Part shown: piece after piece, positions 1 to 6,488 of the stretch
Position numbering within the stretch: the first letter of the stretch is position 1
How the letters are laid out: every line of letters begins with the position of its first letter
From: an uncultured Lewinella sp.
GTDB lineage: Bacteria; Bacteroidota; Bacteroidia; Chitinophagales; Saprospiraceae
Reading direction: 5' to 3'
Assembly: GCA_938021455.1 (NCBI GenBank)
Contig: CALIGP010000423.1
Location: 1-8,403, forward strand
Length of the DNA stretch: 8,403 bases
Notes under the pieces: generated by a model
The model's database searches: none
What the model was told of the DNA's origin: nothing
Seen by the model: the letters and a program-made list of their open reading frames with translations, nothing else
Made by a program: the position numbers and the translations under genes

Positions 1-4
1 AGTC

Positions 5-985
5 TTAACCCCCAATACTAGTCATACTAGCAAACACCCCTCTCGCCTGTTCCAACCGTTCCGTCTCCTGGCCGGTAGCATGTTTTCCTTTGACGAATTC
101 GACGATGAGGTCAGAGAGGTCCACCGCGCCAATACCGGCACGAAGTAAAGGTCTTAACTCCAGCCCTTTGGTGGAGTAGAGGCAATTCAACAGTGTACCC
201 TTTGGCGTAAGGCGCAGCCGGTTACAGCTACCGCACAGGCTTCGGCTATAGGCCGGAATAATGCCAACACTACCCCGGAAGCCCGGCACTCGGTAAGCGA
301 TTGAACTAGCGTGCGCATCATCTCCTGCTTCGGGAGCGAGGGTAGGGTAGGTCTCTTGTAAGTTGGCCAGTATTTGCTTGGCAGATAAGTAGAGGTGATG
401 GTTGCCGTCTCCATCATTAAAGGGCATCGCTTCGATGAAGCGGACGTCGAGCGAACGAGTTTCGGTCAGGGCTACAAAGTCGGTTAGCTCGTCATCATTG
501 GTGCCTTTGAGCACGACGACGTTGATCTTGGTTCGAACGCCACGTTCCAGCAGCGCCTCCAGCGCGGCCCAGGTGCCGCCGAAATCATCCCGGCGGGTAA
601 CGAGGGCAAATTTCTCCGCGTTCAGCGTGTCTAGGCTCAGGTTGTAGTTGGTGAGCCCATAGCCGATTAGCTCATCAAGCATTGGTGGCAAGAGGATACC
701 GTTCGTGGTGATGGCCAGTTTTTCAAACTGCTCGCTAAGCCCGGCGACGAGCGAAGTGATGTTGCGGCGGGCCAGGGGCTCGCCTCCCGTCAGGCGGACT
801 TTGTTGACGCCCAGATCGGCCAGCACACCACAGAGGTGAAGGATCTCCTCATAGGTGAGCAGTTCGTCCTTGGGCGAAAAGTCAATTCCTTCGGCTGGCA
901 TACAGTAACGACAACGCAGATTACAGCGATCCGTTACCGCTAGGCGGAGATAGGTGGTTTGCCGGCCGTGATTGTCGAAAAGCAT
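5..985 (-). CDS. moaA: GTP 3',8-cyclase MoaA (molybdenum cofactor biosynthesis)
   Basis: Radical SAM enzyme that converts GTP to 3',8-cyclo-GTP, the first committed step of molybdopterin synthesis, in the cytoplasm. The 326-aa product has the N-terminal SAM-cluster motif CNLRCRYC (Cys21, Cys25, Cys28), the LTGGEP motif near residues 65-70, a second 4Fe-4S site with Cys251, Cys254 and Cys268 (CGSCNRLRLT then CLY), and the C-terminal Gly-Gly (325-326) that MoaA needs for catalysis. Length and all key residues are those of a complete, active family member. The ATG at 985 is right because the protein then opens with the usual short lead (MLFDNHGRQTTYLRLAVTDR) before the cysteine motif. It begins 40 bases after the phosphoesterase stop and could be read through from it. 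No other moa or moe gene is in the window; they may lie beyond position 1. Confidence 0.97.
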   Translation of the reverse strand: MLFDNHGRQTTYLRLAVTDRCNLRCRYCMPAEGIDFSPKDELLTYEEILHLCGVLADLGVNKVRLTGGEPLARRNITSLVAGLSEQFEKLAITTNGILLPPMLDELIGYGLTNYNLSLDTLNAEKFALVTRRDDFGGTWAALEALLERGVRTKINVVVLKGTNDDELTDFVALTETRSLDVRFIEAMPFNDGDGNHHLYLSAKQILANLQETYPTLAPEAGDDAHASSIAYRVPGFRGSVGIIPAYSRSLCGSCNRLRLTPKGTLLNCLYSTKGLELRPLLRAGIGAVDLSDLIVEFVKGKHATGQETERLEQARGVFASMTSIGG

Positions 986-1025
986 GGGCTTGAATTAGTC
1001 AGCAAGGTACGGAGTTTAGCTTTGG

Positions 1026-1571
1026 CTAAAGGGGGGAAACCCATCTCTTTGCTTCCATCAAAGCTTTTACCTCAGCGTAGCTTACCGGTGCAAAGTCATG
1101 CACGTCTACGCCAACGTCAATGGATCGGGAGGTGGGGTCGTCCGTCAGCGTACCGTGGCTGTGCCCAAAGAGGTGGTAGGTGCCGTGGTGGCTTCCGTTC
1201 CAGACGCGCATGGCGTAGTGCAGTAATAGGAGGTAACGGCTGCCACGATGAGCGTCGGGGTCTGGGATTTGAAGTTCGTGATAGTCCTTTATCCAGACGA
1301 ATTGATCCGCGCAGGCATCTGCCGTCTTGTCGTGATTACCACGAATGAGGTGGATCTTGCCATTGAGCCGAGCCAGGATCTTGCGGCATTGGGCGTGGCT
1401 GTTGAGGGCGAAGTCGCCAAGGTGGTAGACTTCGTCTTCTGGCGCTACGCGGGCGTTCCAATTAGCGATGAGTGCTTCGTCCATCTCTTCTACCGAGGCG
1501 AAAGAGCGGTCAGTGTATTTAATGATGTTTTTGTGGCCGAAGTGGGTGTCGGCAGTAAACCAGTAGTTCAT
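1026..1571 (-). CDS. Calcineurin-like metallophosphoesterase, small single-domain
   Basis: Predicted cytoplasmic two-metal phosphoesterase of 181 aa; the substrate cannot be told from sequence. The metallophosphatase signature is complete: Asp8 and His10 in ADTHFGH, Asp53 in HLGDF, Asn79-His80 in GNHD, His118 in LLLHYAM, and His137/His139 in FGHSHG. This compact architecture, starting almost directly with WFTADTHFGH, matches a widespread family of short phosphoesterases found in bacteria and phages, usually annotated only as metallophosphoesterase. I chose the ATG at 1571 because relatives begin just before the first metal motif. An in-frame ATG at 1586 (adding MTHSD) is nearly as good. A still longer frame starting at 1670 is unlikely, because its extra residues (MQGRLQEPCC...) resemble nothing and run into a dispersed repeat. 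No Bacteroidota -7 box was found upstream. It sits between the antiporter and moaA with no evident functional link to either. Confidence 0.9.
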   Translation of the reverse strand: MNYWFTADTHFGHKNIIKYTDRSFASVEEMDEALIANWNARVAPEDEVYHLGDFALNSHAQCRKILARLNGKIHLIRGNHDKTADACADQFVWIKDYHELQIPDPDAHRGSRYLLLLHYAMRVWNGSHHGTYHLFGHSHGTLTDDPTSRSIDVGVDVHDFAPVSYAEVKALMEAKRWVSPL

Positions 1572-1663
1572 ATCAGAATGGGTCATCGGGGCTAAACAGT
1601 CCCTGATGACGATAAGTTGCAGAGGCGAGCAGGTTAGGCGGCAACACGGCTCCTGCAACCTCC

Positions 1664-1684
1664 CCTGCACCTGCGTCCGCGCCC
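1664..1684 (+). repeat. 21-bp dispersed repeat, copy A
   Basis: Reads CCTGCACCTGCG, then TCCGCGCCC. The same 21 bases with one substitution (C to T at base 14) occur on the minus strand at 7973-7953. It lies in the gap between the antiporter and the phosphoesterase. It has no clear palindrome, but starts with an imperfect tandem of CCTGC(A/G). The function is unknown; it could be a protein-binding site or a small dispersed repeat of this genome. Confidence 0.7.
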
Positions 1685-1698
1685 AAAATAATCGTGCG

Positions 1699-1722
1699 GG
1701 AGCACTGCCTGCCCCATGCTCC
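1699..1722. terminator. Hairpin downstream of the antiporter gene, weak terminator candidate
   Basis: GGAGCA (1699-1704) pairs with TGCTCC (1717-1722) around a 12-base loop. On the plus strand it is followed directly by TTTT. On the minus strand, the direction of the antiporter transcript, it lies about 40 bases past the stop and is followed after seven bases by ATTATTTT. The stem is short and the loop long, so a terminator role for the antiporter is only a possibility. Confidence 0.25.
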
Positions 1723-1724
1723 TT

Positions 1725-1772
1725 TTACTCCCTTACCCCTTTACTCCTTTATCCCCTTACTCCCTTACCCCT
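1725..1772. repeat. Six-unit octamer tandem repeat over the antiporter stop codon
   Basis: Six consecutive 8-base units on the plus strand: TTACTCCC, TTACCCCT, TTACTCCT, TTATCCCC, TTACTCCC, TTACCCCT. Every unit starts with TTA, so on the minus strand every unit ends in TAA. The antiporter stop codon (1767-1765) is the TAA of the first unit that its transcript meets. Because the period is 8, successive TAAs fall in all three frames. The minus strand is rich in GGG and GGGG runs. Confidence 0.85.
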
Positions 1773-3099
1773 CCGGCTCATCTTCCACAATGGTCTCGGC
1801 CAGTGTCGGTGCCCGCCAGCGTTCGTAGCCAACGGGGGTCTCGCTTACTTTGCGCAGGGCAGCTCCGGTCTTGTTCTTATCGCGGATCATCGCCAGGGTC
1901 ATCACGAGGCTCGTGCCGATGATAATGAAGAGCAGAATACCGGGCTCGAAGCCTGGAACGATGAACTCTTCCGGGATGGCGTAGAACAACAGGATGGTGA
2001 TCAGACCCCGTGGGGCGATGAACAGCTGCGGCAGGATATCCTTACCGATGAAAATGCGCAGAATTACAAACCGGATCAGGTAGATGCTTAGAATGATCAG
2101 CAAGCTAACGATGGCCACGTCGATGCTCACCAGCGATGCCAGGGATATGGTGATACCGAAGATGACAAAGAAGAAAGTACGCACCACGAAGGCCGTCTCG
2201 ATCGTCACTACGTGCAAGTCTTCGTAGATGTGCATGGCTTGCTTGTAGTTCAGCCATTGCTTTAGCCGGCCGCGGAAGAACAACTTCATGTTGGCGATCA
2301 GCAGGCCGAAAACAAGGATGATAATGAGGGAAGAAAGGTGAGCTTTCTTACCCAATGCATAAAGGAACAGCAAGACAGCGATGAGCAGGAACAGCTTGAC
2401 GTGAGACTTGATGTTCTGAAAAATCAGTACGATGAGATAACTGGCAATCAGGGAGACGACGATGGTGACCAGGATCATGCCCAGGTACAACAAAACTTCG
2501 ACCAGCTGACTACTGTGCTCCGCAACTTCAACTCCATGCCCGCCTAGAGCGTCCGCCCCTCCGTGCATTTGCGACTCCAGAAAATAGAAAAGCATAATGC
2601 CGAGGATGTCGGAAAAAGTACTCTCATAGATGTGAAACTCTTTTTTGCTGGCCTTCAGTCCGGTAACGCTGGGAATGATGATGGCACTCGATAAGATGGA
2701 AAGCGGTGTGGCGTAGAGCCAGGCGGTACCAGTGTCCATGCCTTCCACGAAATACTCGAGAATCATGGCTGCTACCCAAGTGGATAGCACCAAGCCAATT
2801 AGCGCAATCAGCAGCGATTTACCGATGTCCAGGTATTTATCTCTTTCTAGTTTTAGTTCCAGAGCAGCTTCCAGCACAATCATAATTAAGCCGACAATCC
2901 CCAGGATTTCAAGGACCGGGAAGAAGTTGATGTTGCCCATCCCCATAGCATCAAGGCCAAATTTCAGGACGATTCCCAAAACGATCAGCATCAGTACAGA
3001 AGGGATGTTCGTCTTTTTGGAAAGGATCCCAAAAAAGAAGGAAAGGATGATTATCAAAGACGCCTCTATGATGAGGGTATACGGATCAATTTGTTCCAT
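1765..3099 (-). CDS. Cation:proton antiporter, CPA superfamily (Na+/H+ exchanger type)
   Basis: A 444-aa inner-membrane protein with about 12-13 hydrophobic segments from residue 8 to 405 and a short charged cytoplasmic-type tail (DKNKTGAALRK to EDEPEG). It most likely exchanges Na+ or K+ for protons in pH and salt homeostasis; the ion cannot be read from sequence. Family features are the broken-helix motif SILSSAIIIPSV (134-145), the following membrane acid Asp164 in FSDILG, VVRTFFFVIFG (305-315), and APRGL (362-366) with the Arg typical of CPA1 exchangers. The ion-site pair is Ser163-Asp164 instead of the usual Asn-Asp (CPA1) or Asp-Asp (CPA2), and LSSA resembles CPA2/Kef proteins more than NhaP. 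The loop at 175-198 is rich in His, Gly and acidic residues. There is no RCK/TrkA-type regulatory domain. The ATG at 3099 sits 54 bases after the MscS-like gene, so cotranscription is possible. Confidence 0.92.
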   Translation of the reverse strand: MEQIDPYTLIIEASLIIILSFFFGILSKKTNIPSVLMLIVLGIVLKFGLDAMGMGNINFFPVLEILGIVGLIMIVLEAALELKLERDKYLDIGKSLLIALIGLVLSTWVAAMILEYFVEGMDTGTAWLYATPLSILSSAIIIPSVTGLKASKKEFHIYESTFSDILGIMLFYFLESQMHGGADALGGHGVEVAEHSSQLVEVLLYLGMILVTIVVSLIASYLIVLIFQNIKSHVKLFLLIAVLLFLYALGKKAHLSSLIIILVFGLLIANMKLFFRGRLKQWLNYKQAMHIYEDLHVVTIETAFVVRTFFFVIFGITISLASLVSIDVAIVSLLIILSIYLIRFVILRIFIGKDILPQLFIAPRGLITILLFYAIPEEFIVPGFEPGILLFIIIGTSLVMTLAMIRDKNKTGAALRKVSETPVGYERWRAPTLAETIVEDEPEG

Positions 3100-3112
3100 A
3101 AGTCTAGAAAAT

Positions 3113-3140
3113 AGTAGATAAAAAAGTAGAAGAGTAGAAG
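3113..3140. repeat. Short octamer repeat in the spacer before the antiporter
   Basis: On the plus strand AGTAGATA (3113-3120) is followed by four A's and two exact adjacent copies of AGTAGAAG (3125-3132 and 3133-3140). This fills much of the 54-base spacer between the MscS-like stop and the antiporter start, so it lies in the antiporter leader. It has no hairpin potential that I can see. Confidence 0.55.
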
Positions 3141-3153
3141 GAAAAAGGTGGCG

Positions 3154-3885
3154 TTATTTTTTGGCTATCGTTGCCGGGTAGCCCCATTCTGCCATTAGCG
3201 AGAGTAACTCGCGTAGGTGTTTTTCTTCCCGGACGGAGATCCGGGCTTTGATCTTATGTTCAGAGCTGTCCCCCGGAAAGAGCTCCGGGCGGAAGGAACG
3301 GTCGAGATAAGGAGTGGTCAGGAATTTATCCTGTAGAAACCGAAAGGGATGTGCTTCTTTCTCCGGAGCCGGTGGCGTTATGTTTAACTGGTAGTAGCCG
3401 CCATATTCCTTACCGGTTACCAGAGAGTAACCCTCAGTTAGTAAGCCGGAGTAATTCACAAAGTGTAAGCCTTCGCTGGTTTGCAGGTAAAGCCCGAGGC
3501 GGTTGATCTGGGTAATGACACCGGTAAACTTACCGGTTTTCATCCTTTTCCCTTCTTTGACGAGTGGCTTGAATAGTAAAACCCGACCGCTGAAATAGTC
3601 GCGCAGACGGGAAAACCCTGCCGTTACGATTAGCAGTAGCAGGATGCCGTGGGGTAGGGGGTTAATAAAGAGTAGTATGATACCCAGTAGTAAGATACTG
3701 ATGGGTTCATACAACAAGAGGATGGCAGAGAGTGTCTCTTCCACCTGCTTGGTAAACCGCCCCAGTAATGGCTTGCGCTTGAGCCGCTGACTAATGAATT
3801 GCAGCAGCAGATAGCCCACGAAAAGCAGGATGGCGGCAAAAAGCAAATCCGTCCAGCCGAAGCGAACTTGTAGGAATTCACTCAT
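3154..3885 (-). CDS. Small MscS-type mechanosensitive-channel-like membrane protein
   Basis: A 243-aa predicted inner-membrane protein with the layout of MscS: three hydrophobic segments (about 12-31, 52-74, 79-93), the last running straight into RLRDYFSGRVLLFKP, which corresponds to the end of the pore helix and the start of the MscS beta domain. The beta-domain pattern continues through TGKFTGVITQINRLGLYLQT and the HFVNYSGLL element (141-149), in the place of the usual PN-x-L motif. Residues 165-241 fit the C-terminal alpha/beta domain. It is shorter than E. coli MscS (286 aa), and the common VGD signature is replaced by KEG (110-112), so it is a divergent member. Its ATG overlaps the upstream ATPase stop codon as ATGA, which implies translational coupling. 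I infer a pore or sensor whose partner is that ATPase. Assignment to the MscS fold is by eye. Confidence 0.75.
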   Translation of the reverse strand: MSEFLQVRFGWTDLLFAAILLFVGYLLLQFISQRLKRKPLLGRFTKQVEETLSAILLLYEPISILLLGIILLFINPLPHGILLLLIVTAGFSRLRDYFSGRVLLFKPLVKEGKRMKTGKFTGVITQINRLGLYLQTSEGLHFVNYSGLLTEGYSLVTGKEYGGYYQLNITPPAPEKEAHPFRFLQDKFLTTPYLDRSFRPELFPGDSSEHKIKARISVREEKHLRELLSLMAEWGYPATIAKK

Positions 3886-6281
3886 CGGATAGTGGTTTTA
3901 AGGTATTCGTTTCTCTTCAGTAGTCGGGCCACTTCATTGACCACACTTTCGGGGATTTCCAGCCAGCCATCATTGTGCCTGGTCACCAGACCGACGCGCT
4001 GAAGACGCTGTAAAACACTGCGGTAATGTGACTGAAAAGCAGGGCCCATCAGTTTCCGCAGGCGATATTCGTTGGTGCGTTTTTCGAGGAATATGGTCGA
4101 CAGTAAGATGCCGGTGTCTGCCGTCAGGAAGTCTGGTAAATAGTACTGTTTGTCCTGGCAGGGAGTAACCTTTTCTTCGTCGACCCGCTCGGTCAGGTAA
4201 GCCCATTTGTTGAGCGTATCCCCAACGACGCCATTGCTGGACCGGTGTAGTTTTTTGATCAATTTAGCGAAGGCCGTCTCACTCAAAGGCTCGCCCTCTG
4301 CGTCGACCATCATCTTGTGGGTAGCGCCGTGGCGAATTAGTACAGCCCGTTGCATATCGCTAAGGCTGAATTCATCAAGATTTACCTCCGATTGGAAAAT
4401 CCGGTCTAGTTCCCGGAAGCGATTCAGGTGGTCGTATACCGCATTCGTGGTAGAGACCAGGTAAAATATTTTACCGGAGTTGTTGTCGATGTGCGCGCTG
4501 AGCTTACGGATGTTCTCCGCCAGAGAATTTTCTTTGTCCCACCAGGTTTCCAGGTCATCAATCCAAACAAGGGGACTAGACTGTAGACCATATTTGACGA
4601 TGAAATCTAAGGCATCACATAGGTTGCCAGTCGTCTGAAAGCGACGCCCCTTAATGTTAATCGTACTATTGGGGCGAAGACGAATGCCGTTGTTCGGGAA
4701 AAAGCGATTAGTGATCAGTTCTCCAAACAGCGTTCGGCCGGAAAGCCGTTGGCCCGTTAGCATAACTGCTCCGCGAAATCCATTTCGCCAGTTATTGATA
4801 AGCTGTTGAAGGTGAGCGGTTTCTTCGTCTCGACCTACGAGAAAGGATTCACCAATGTACCCCTTAGTCATCAGGATGTTGGTATAGGCCGAATTGTTAG
4901 TTGGGGCGGAGCGTTGGCGGATAACGCGGACTGTTTTTTCGGATACGCTCATCCGGTCTTCCCGCGCGGCTTCGCCGCGCAAGCGATCAAAGCCCGCAAA
5001 GGTGGAGCCGAACCACTCGCGGACATTGGTCAGTACCCGACCCTGCCGTCGGGTAAATTCGTTGATGCCCGATTGTAGCGGTAAGGGGAGGAAACCCGGG
5101 GTGGGGCGGTAGACCGCAGAGAGGTGGAGATCCTTCTCTACCAACTCCTTCGTCATGGCCGCAATCTCGTCGAAACTTTTGTGGGTATTCCCGGAGCGTT
5201 TCAGAAAAGCATCGAAGGGCTGCCGGAGTTGGCTCAGGTCGTAAGGGACGGCCTCCGCCGATTCGCTGGCCATCAGGAGCGCGCGGTTGCGGGCATTGGC
5301 CGTAGCTACATTGAGGCCGTTCGTTACCTGTTCGCTCAGTTCCCAAAGCTCATAAAGTTGGGGCATCACTTCGGCGGAGATCCATTGTTCGGTGGCTTTG
5401 CGAAAGTTGACGTCTTTGTAGCTCATTACACCGTAATCTGCACCAACGGTCACCCGGCTGGTCTCTGCCAGCTTGGAGATCAAGGTAGAGAGCTGATTCG
5501 TCATTTCTGACAGGCGGGGAACGGCGTCTGACTCGCTGAGGCCTTCGTCCAACCTGGTCGCAATCTGACCGGGCCGGGCTTTAGATTCTTCGCCTTCGGT
5601 CGCTTCCAGAAATTGGATAATTTCCGTCGCTCGCTCATCCGCCTGGTACATTGCTTTATCGGCCGTACTAATGGATTCCAGTAGCAACTGGCGCAACTCC
5701 TTGAAGTGGGTTGTTTGTGCTTGGAGGAGTTCATGCTCCTGGGCAAGATCGCCTGCCTGTTTTTTGATGGTTTCAAACTGCTGCCGGTATTCTGGCCAGG
5801 GGTTGTGCAGTAAGGCCCAGCGCTCTAGCTCCTGCGCCCGACGCTTGGGGTTGGCCATCAAGACCTTGCGGCGCTGGCCGTCGGTTTCTTCCCATTCCTG
5901 CAGTGCTTCGCGGAGGACTTTAGTTGAGCGTTGATGGAGGTCATTGACCAAACCGGGTTTGGCCTGGCCGTCGTGTACAAGTAAGGAGGCCGTCTGAAGT
6001 TGTAGCTGTATATTCCGGTAGAGCAAGAGGAAGTGCTTGGCCTGATCCGCCCATTCGAAATGCGTGATGCGGCAGTTGAAGTCCGTTTCAGCTTCAGCCG
6101 CTCCGATGGGGCAGGCATCTCCCTGCTCAATAATTCGACTGGCCAATTGGCTGGTTCGATCGGCCAGGTGATTGATGTCGTCGCGGAAACTACTGTCTGG
6201 CGAAGCCACCTGCTCGATGGCCATACTGACGGTCTCCGTGAAGGCTTCCTGGCTGTTGGTAAGAAGTTCGCTTGTTGCCAT
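3882..6281 (-). CDS. AAA+/STAND-like ATPase with long helical N-terminus and C-terminal winged-helix-like end
   Basis: A 799-aa soluble protein, not a family I can name. Residues 1 to about 440 are helical and charged, with coiled-coil-like stretches (about 140-230) and no membrane segment. Residues 474-700 look like a P-loop ATPase: YIGESFLVGRDEE before the core, a Walker A-like GQRLSGRT (510-517), a Walker B-like PLVWIDD (570-576), and sensor-1-like STTN (610-613). NRFRELDRIF (620-629) may hold an arginine finger, and NGVVGDTLNKW (683-693) resembles the GNP/sensor-2 region of Orc/Cdc6 and STAND proteins. Residues 750-795 fit a winged helix (SVLQRLQRVGLVTRHNDGWLEI). The Walker A lysine is Arg516 (codon CGA), which may weaken ATP hydrolysis. 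I use the ATG at 6281; an in-frame TTG at 6299 would add six residues and is less likely. Its stop overlaps the MscS-like start by 4 bases, so the two products probably act together. Confidence 0.82.
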   Translation of the reverse strand: MATSELLTNSQEAFTETVSMAIEQVASPDSSFRDDINHLADRTSQLASRIIEQGDACPIGAAEAETDFNCRITHFEWADQAKHFLLLYRNIQLQLQTASLLVHDGQAKPGLVNDLHQRSTKVLREALQEWEETDGQRRKVLMANPKRRAQELERWALLHNPWPEYRQQFETIKKQAGDLAQEHELLQAQTTHFKELRQLLLESISTADKAMYQADERATEIIQFLEATEGEESKARPGQIATRLDEGLSESDAVPRLSEMTNQLSTLISKLAETSRVTVGADYGVMSYKDVNFRKATEQWISAEVMPQLYELWELSEQVTNGLNVATANARNRALLMASESAEAVPYDLSQLRQPFDAFLKRSGNTHKSFDEIAAMTKELVEKDLHLSAVYRPTPGFLPLPLQSGINEFTRRQGRVLTNVREWFGSTFAGFDRLRGEAAREDRMSVSEKTVRVIRQRSAPTNNSAYTNILMTKGYIGESFLVGRDEETAHLQQLINNWRNGFRGAVMLTGQRLSGRTLFGELITNRFFPNNGIRLRPNSTINIKGRRFQTTGNLCDALDFIVKYGLQSSPLVWIDDLETWWDKENSLAENIRKLSAHIDNNSGKIFYLVSTTNAVYDHLNRFRELDRIFQSEVNLDEFSLSDMQRAVLIRHGATHKMMVDAEGEPLSETAFAKLIKKLHRSSNGVVGDTLNKWAYLTERVDEEKVTPCQDKQYYLPDFLTADTGILLSTIFLEKRTNEYRLRKLMGPAFQSHYRSVLQRLQRVGLVTRHNDGWLEIPESVVNEVARLLKRNEYLKTTIR
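4964..4980. other. Perfect 7-bp-stem hairpin inside the ATPase gene
   Basis: GCGCGGC (4964-4970) and GCCGCGC (4974-4980) are exact inverted copies around TTC. On the minus strand this is a 17-base stem-loop centred on GCGAAGC, a heptamer known to form an exceptionally stable DNA mini-hairpin. It codes for RGEAAR, in the linker just before the ATPase core. It may be a chance result of codon use. Confidence 0.5.
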
Positions 6282-6301
6282 GGAGGGCAATTTACGCAAT
6301 C

Positions 6302-6320
6302 CCCGGCGGAGATCGCCGGG
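6302..6320. promoter_or_regulatory. GC-rich hairpin in the ATPase gene leader
   Basis: CCCGGCG (6302-6308) pairs perfectly with CGCCGGG (6314-6320) around GAGAT. Relative to the ATPase ATG it sits 20 to 39 bases upstream, so it would fold in the mRNA leader close to the ribosome site. On the plus strand it is followed by ATTTTT, the look of an intrinsic terminator for transcription running against the gene. Which strand it serves is not decided by the sequence. Confidence 0.5.
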
Positions 6321-6342
6321 ATTTTTGGACGGACCCTTTTTT

Positions 6343-6362
6343 GGTTGATAAACAACCTTTTT
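6343..6362 (+). terminator. Second plus-strand hairpin with T-run, weak
   Basis: GGTTG (6343-6347), loop ATAAA, CAACC (6353-6357), then TTTTT (6358-6362). It is a short terminator-like signal for plus-strand transcription, although no plus-strand gene is present. The rest of the gap at 6282-6488 shows a weak inverted repeat near 6425-6445 and no clear -7 box for the ATPase gene. Confidence 0.3.
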
Positions 6363-6488
6363 ACCTTGCTGTAGAGATGGATTCGTAGGATTGGCGTTAG
6401 CCTTCTTTGCTTCTAAACTTTACAAGGCACCTGCGGTGAGCGCCTGATATTTTGTGGTAAAAATTGAGCAGGAACCCTTTGGCAAAAT

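Noticed and set aside
1015..1030. Hairpin TTTAGC/GCTAAA over the phosphoesterase stop, as a terminator
   Set aside because: The stem is A/T-rich with six pairs, and no T-run follows on the minus strand; read-through into moaA is as likely.
1572..1670. Longer N-terminus for the metallophosphoesterase
   Set aside because: The added residues have no family counterpart and come from spacer DNA that overlaps the dispersed repeat; the metal motif is expected a few residues after the start.
1725..1772. CRISPR array
   Set aside because: The units are 8 bases with no spacers between them; no cas genes are present.
1606..2091. Plus-strand open frame of 161 codons opposite the antiporter 3' end
   Set aside because: It runs through the octamer repeat and the dispersed repeat and then lies antisense to a clear membrane protein gene; the translation has no recognisable domain.
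6282..6299. TTG start for the ATPase, six residues upstream of the ATG
   Set aside because: TTG is rare as a start, and the ATG at 6281 is close by with nothing lost.
6033..6374. Plus-strand open frame ending near the two plus-strand hairpins
   Set aside because: It is mostly antisense to the ATPase N-terminus and has no family features. It ends after the T-runs, so they would not serve as its terminator.
6425..6445. Inverted repeat after the M23 gene as its terminator
   Set aside because: The pairing competes between two registers, has a bulge, and lacks a following T-run on the minus strand.
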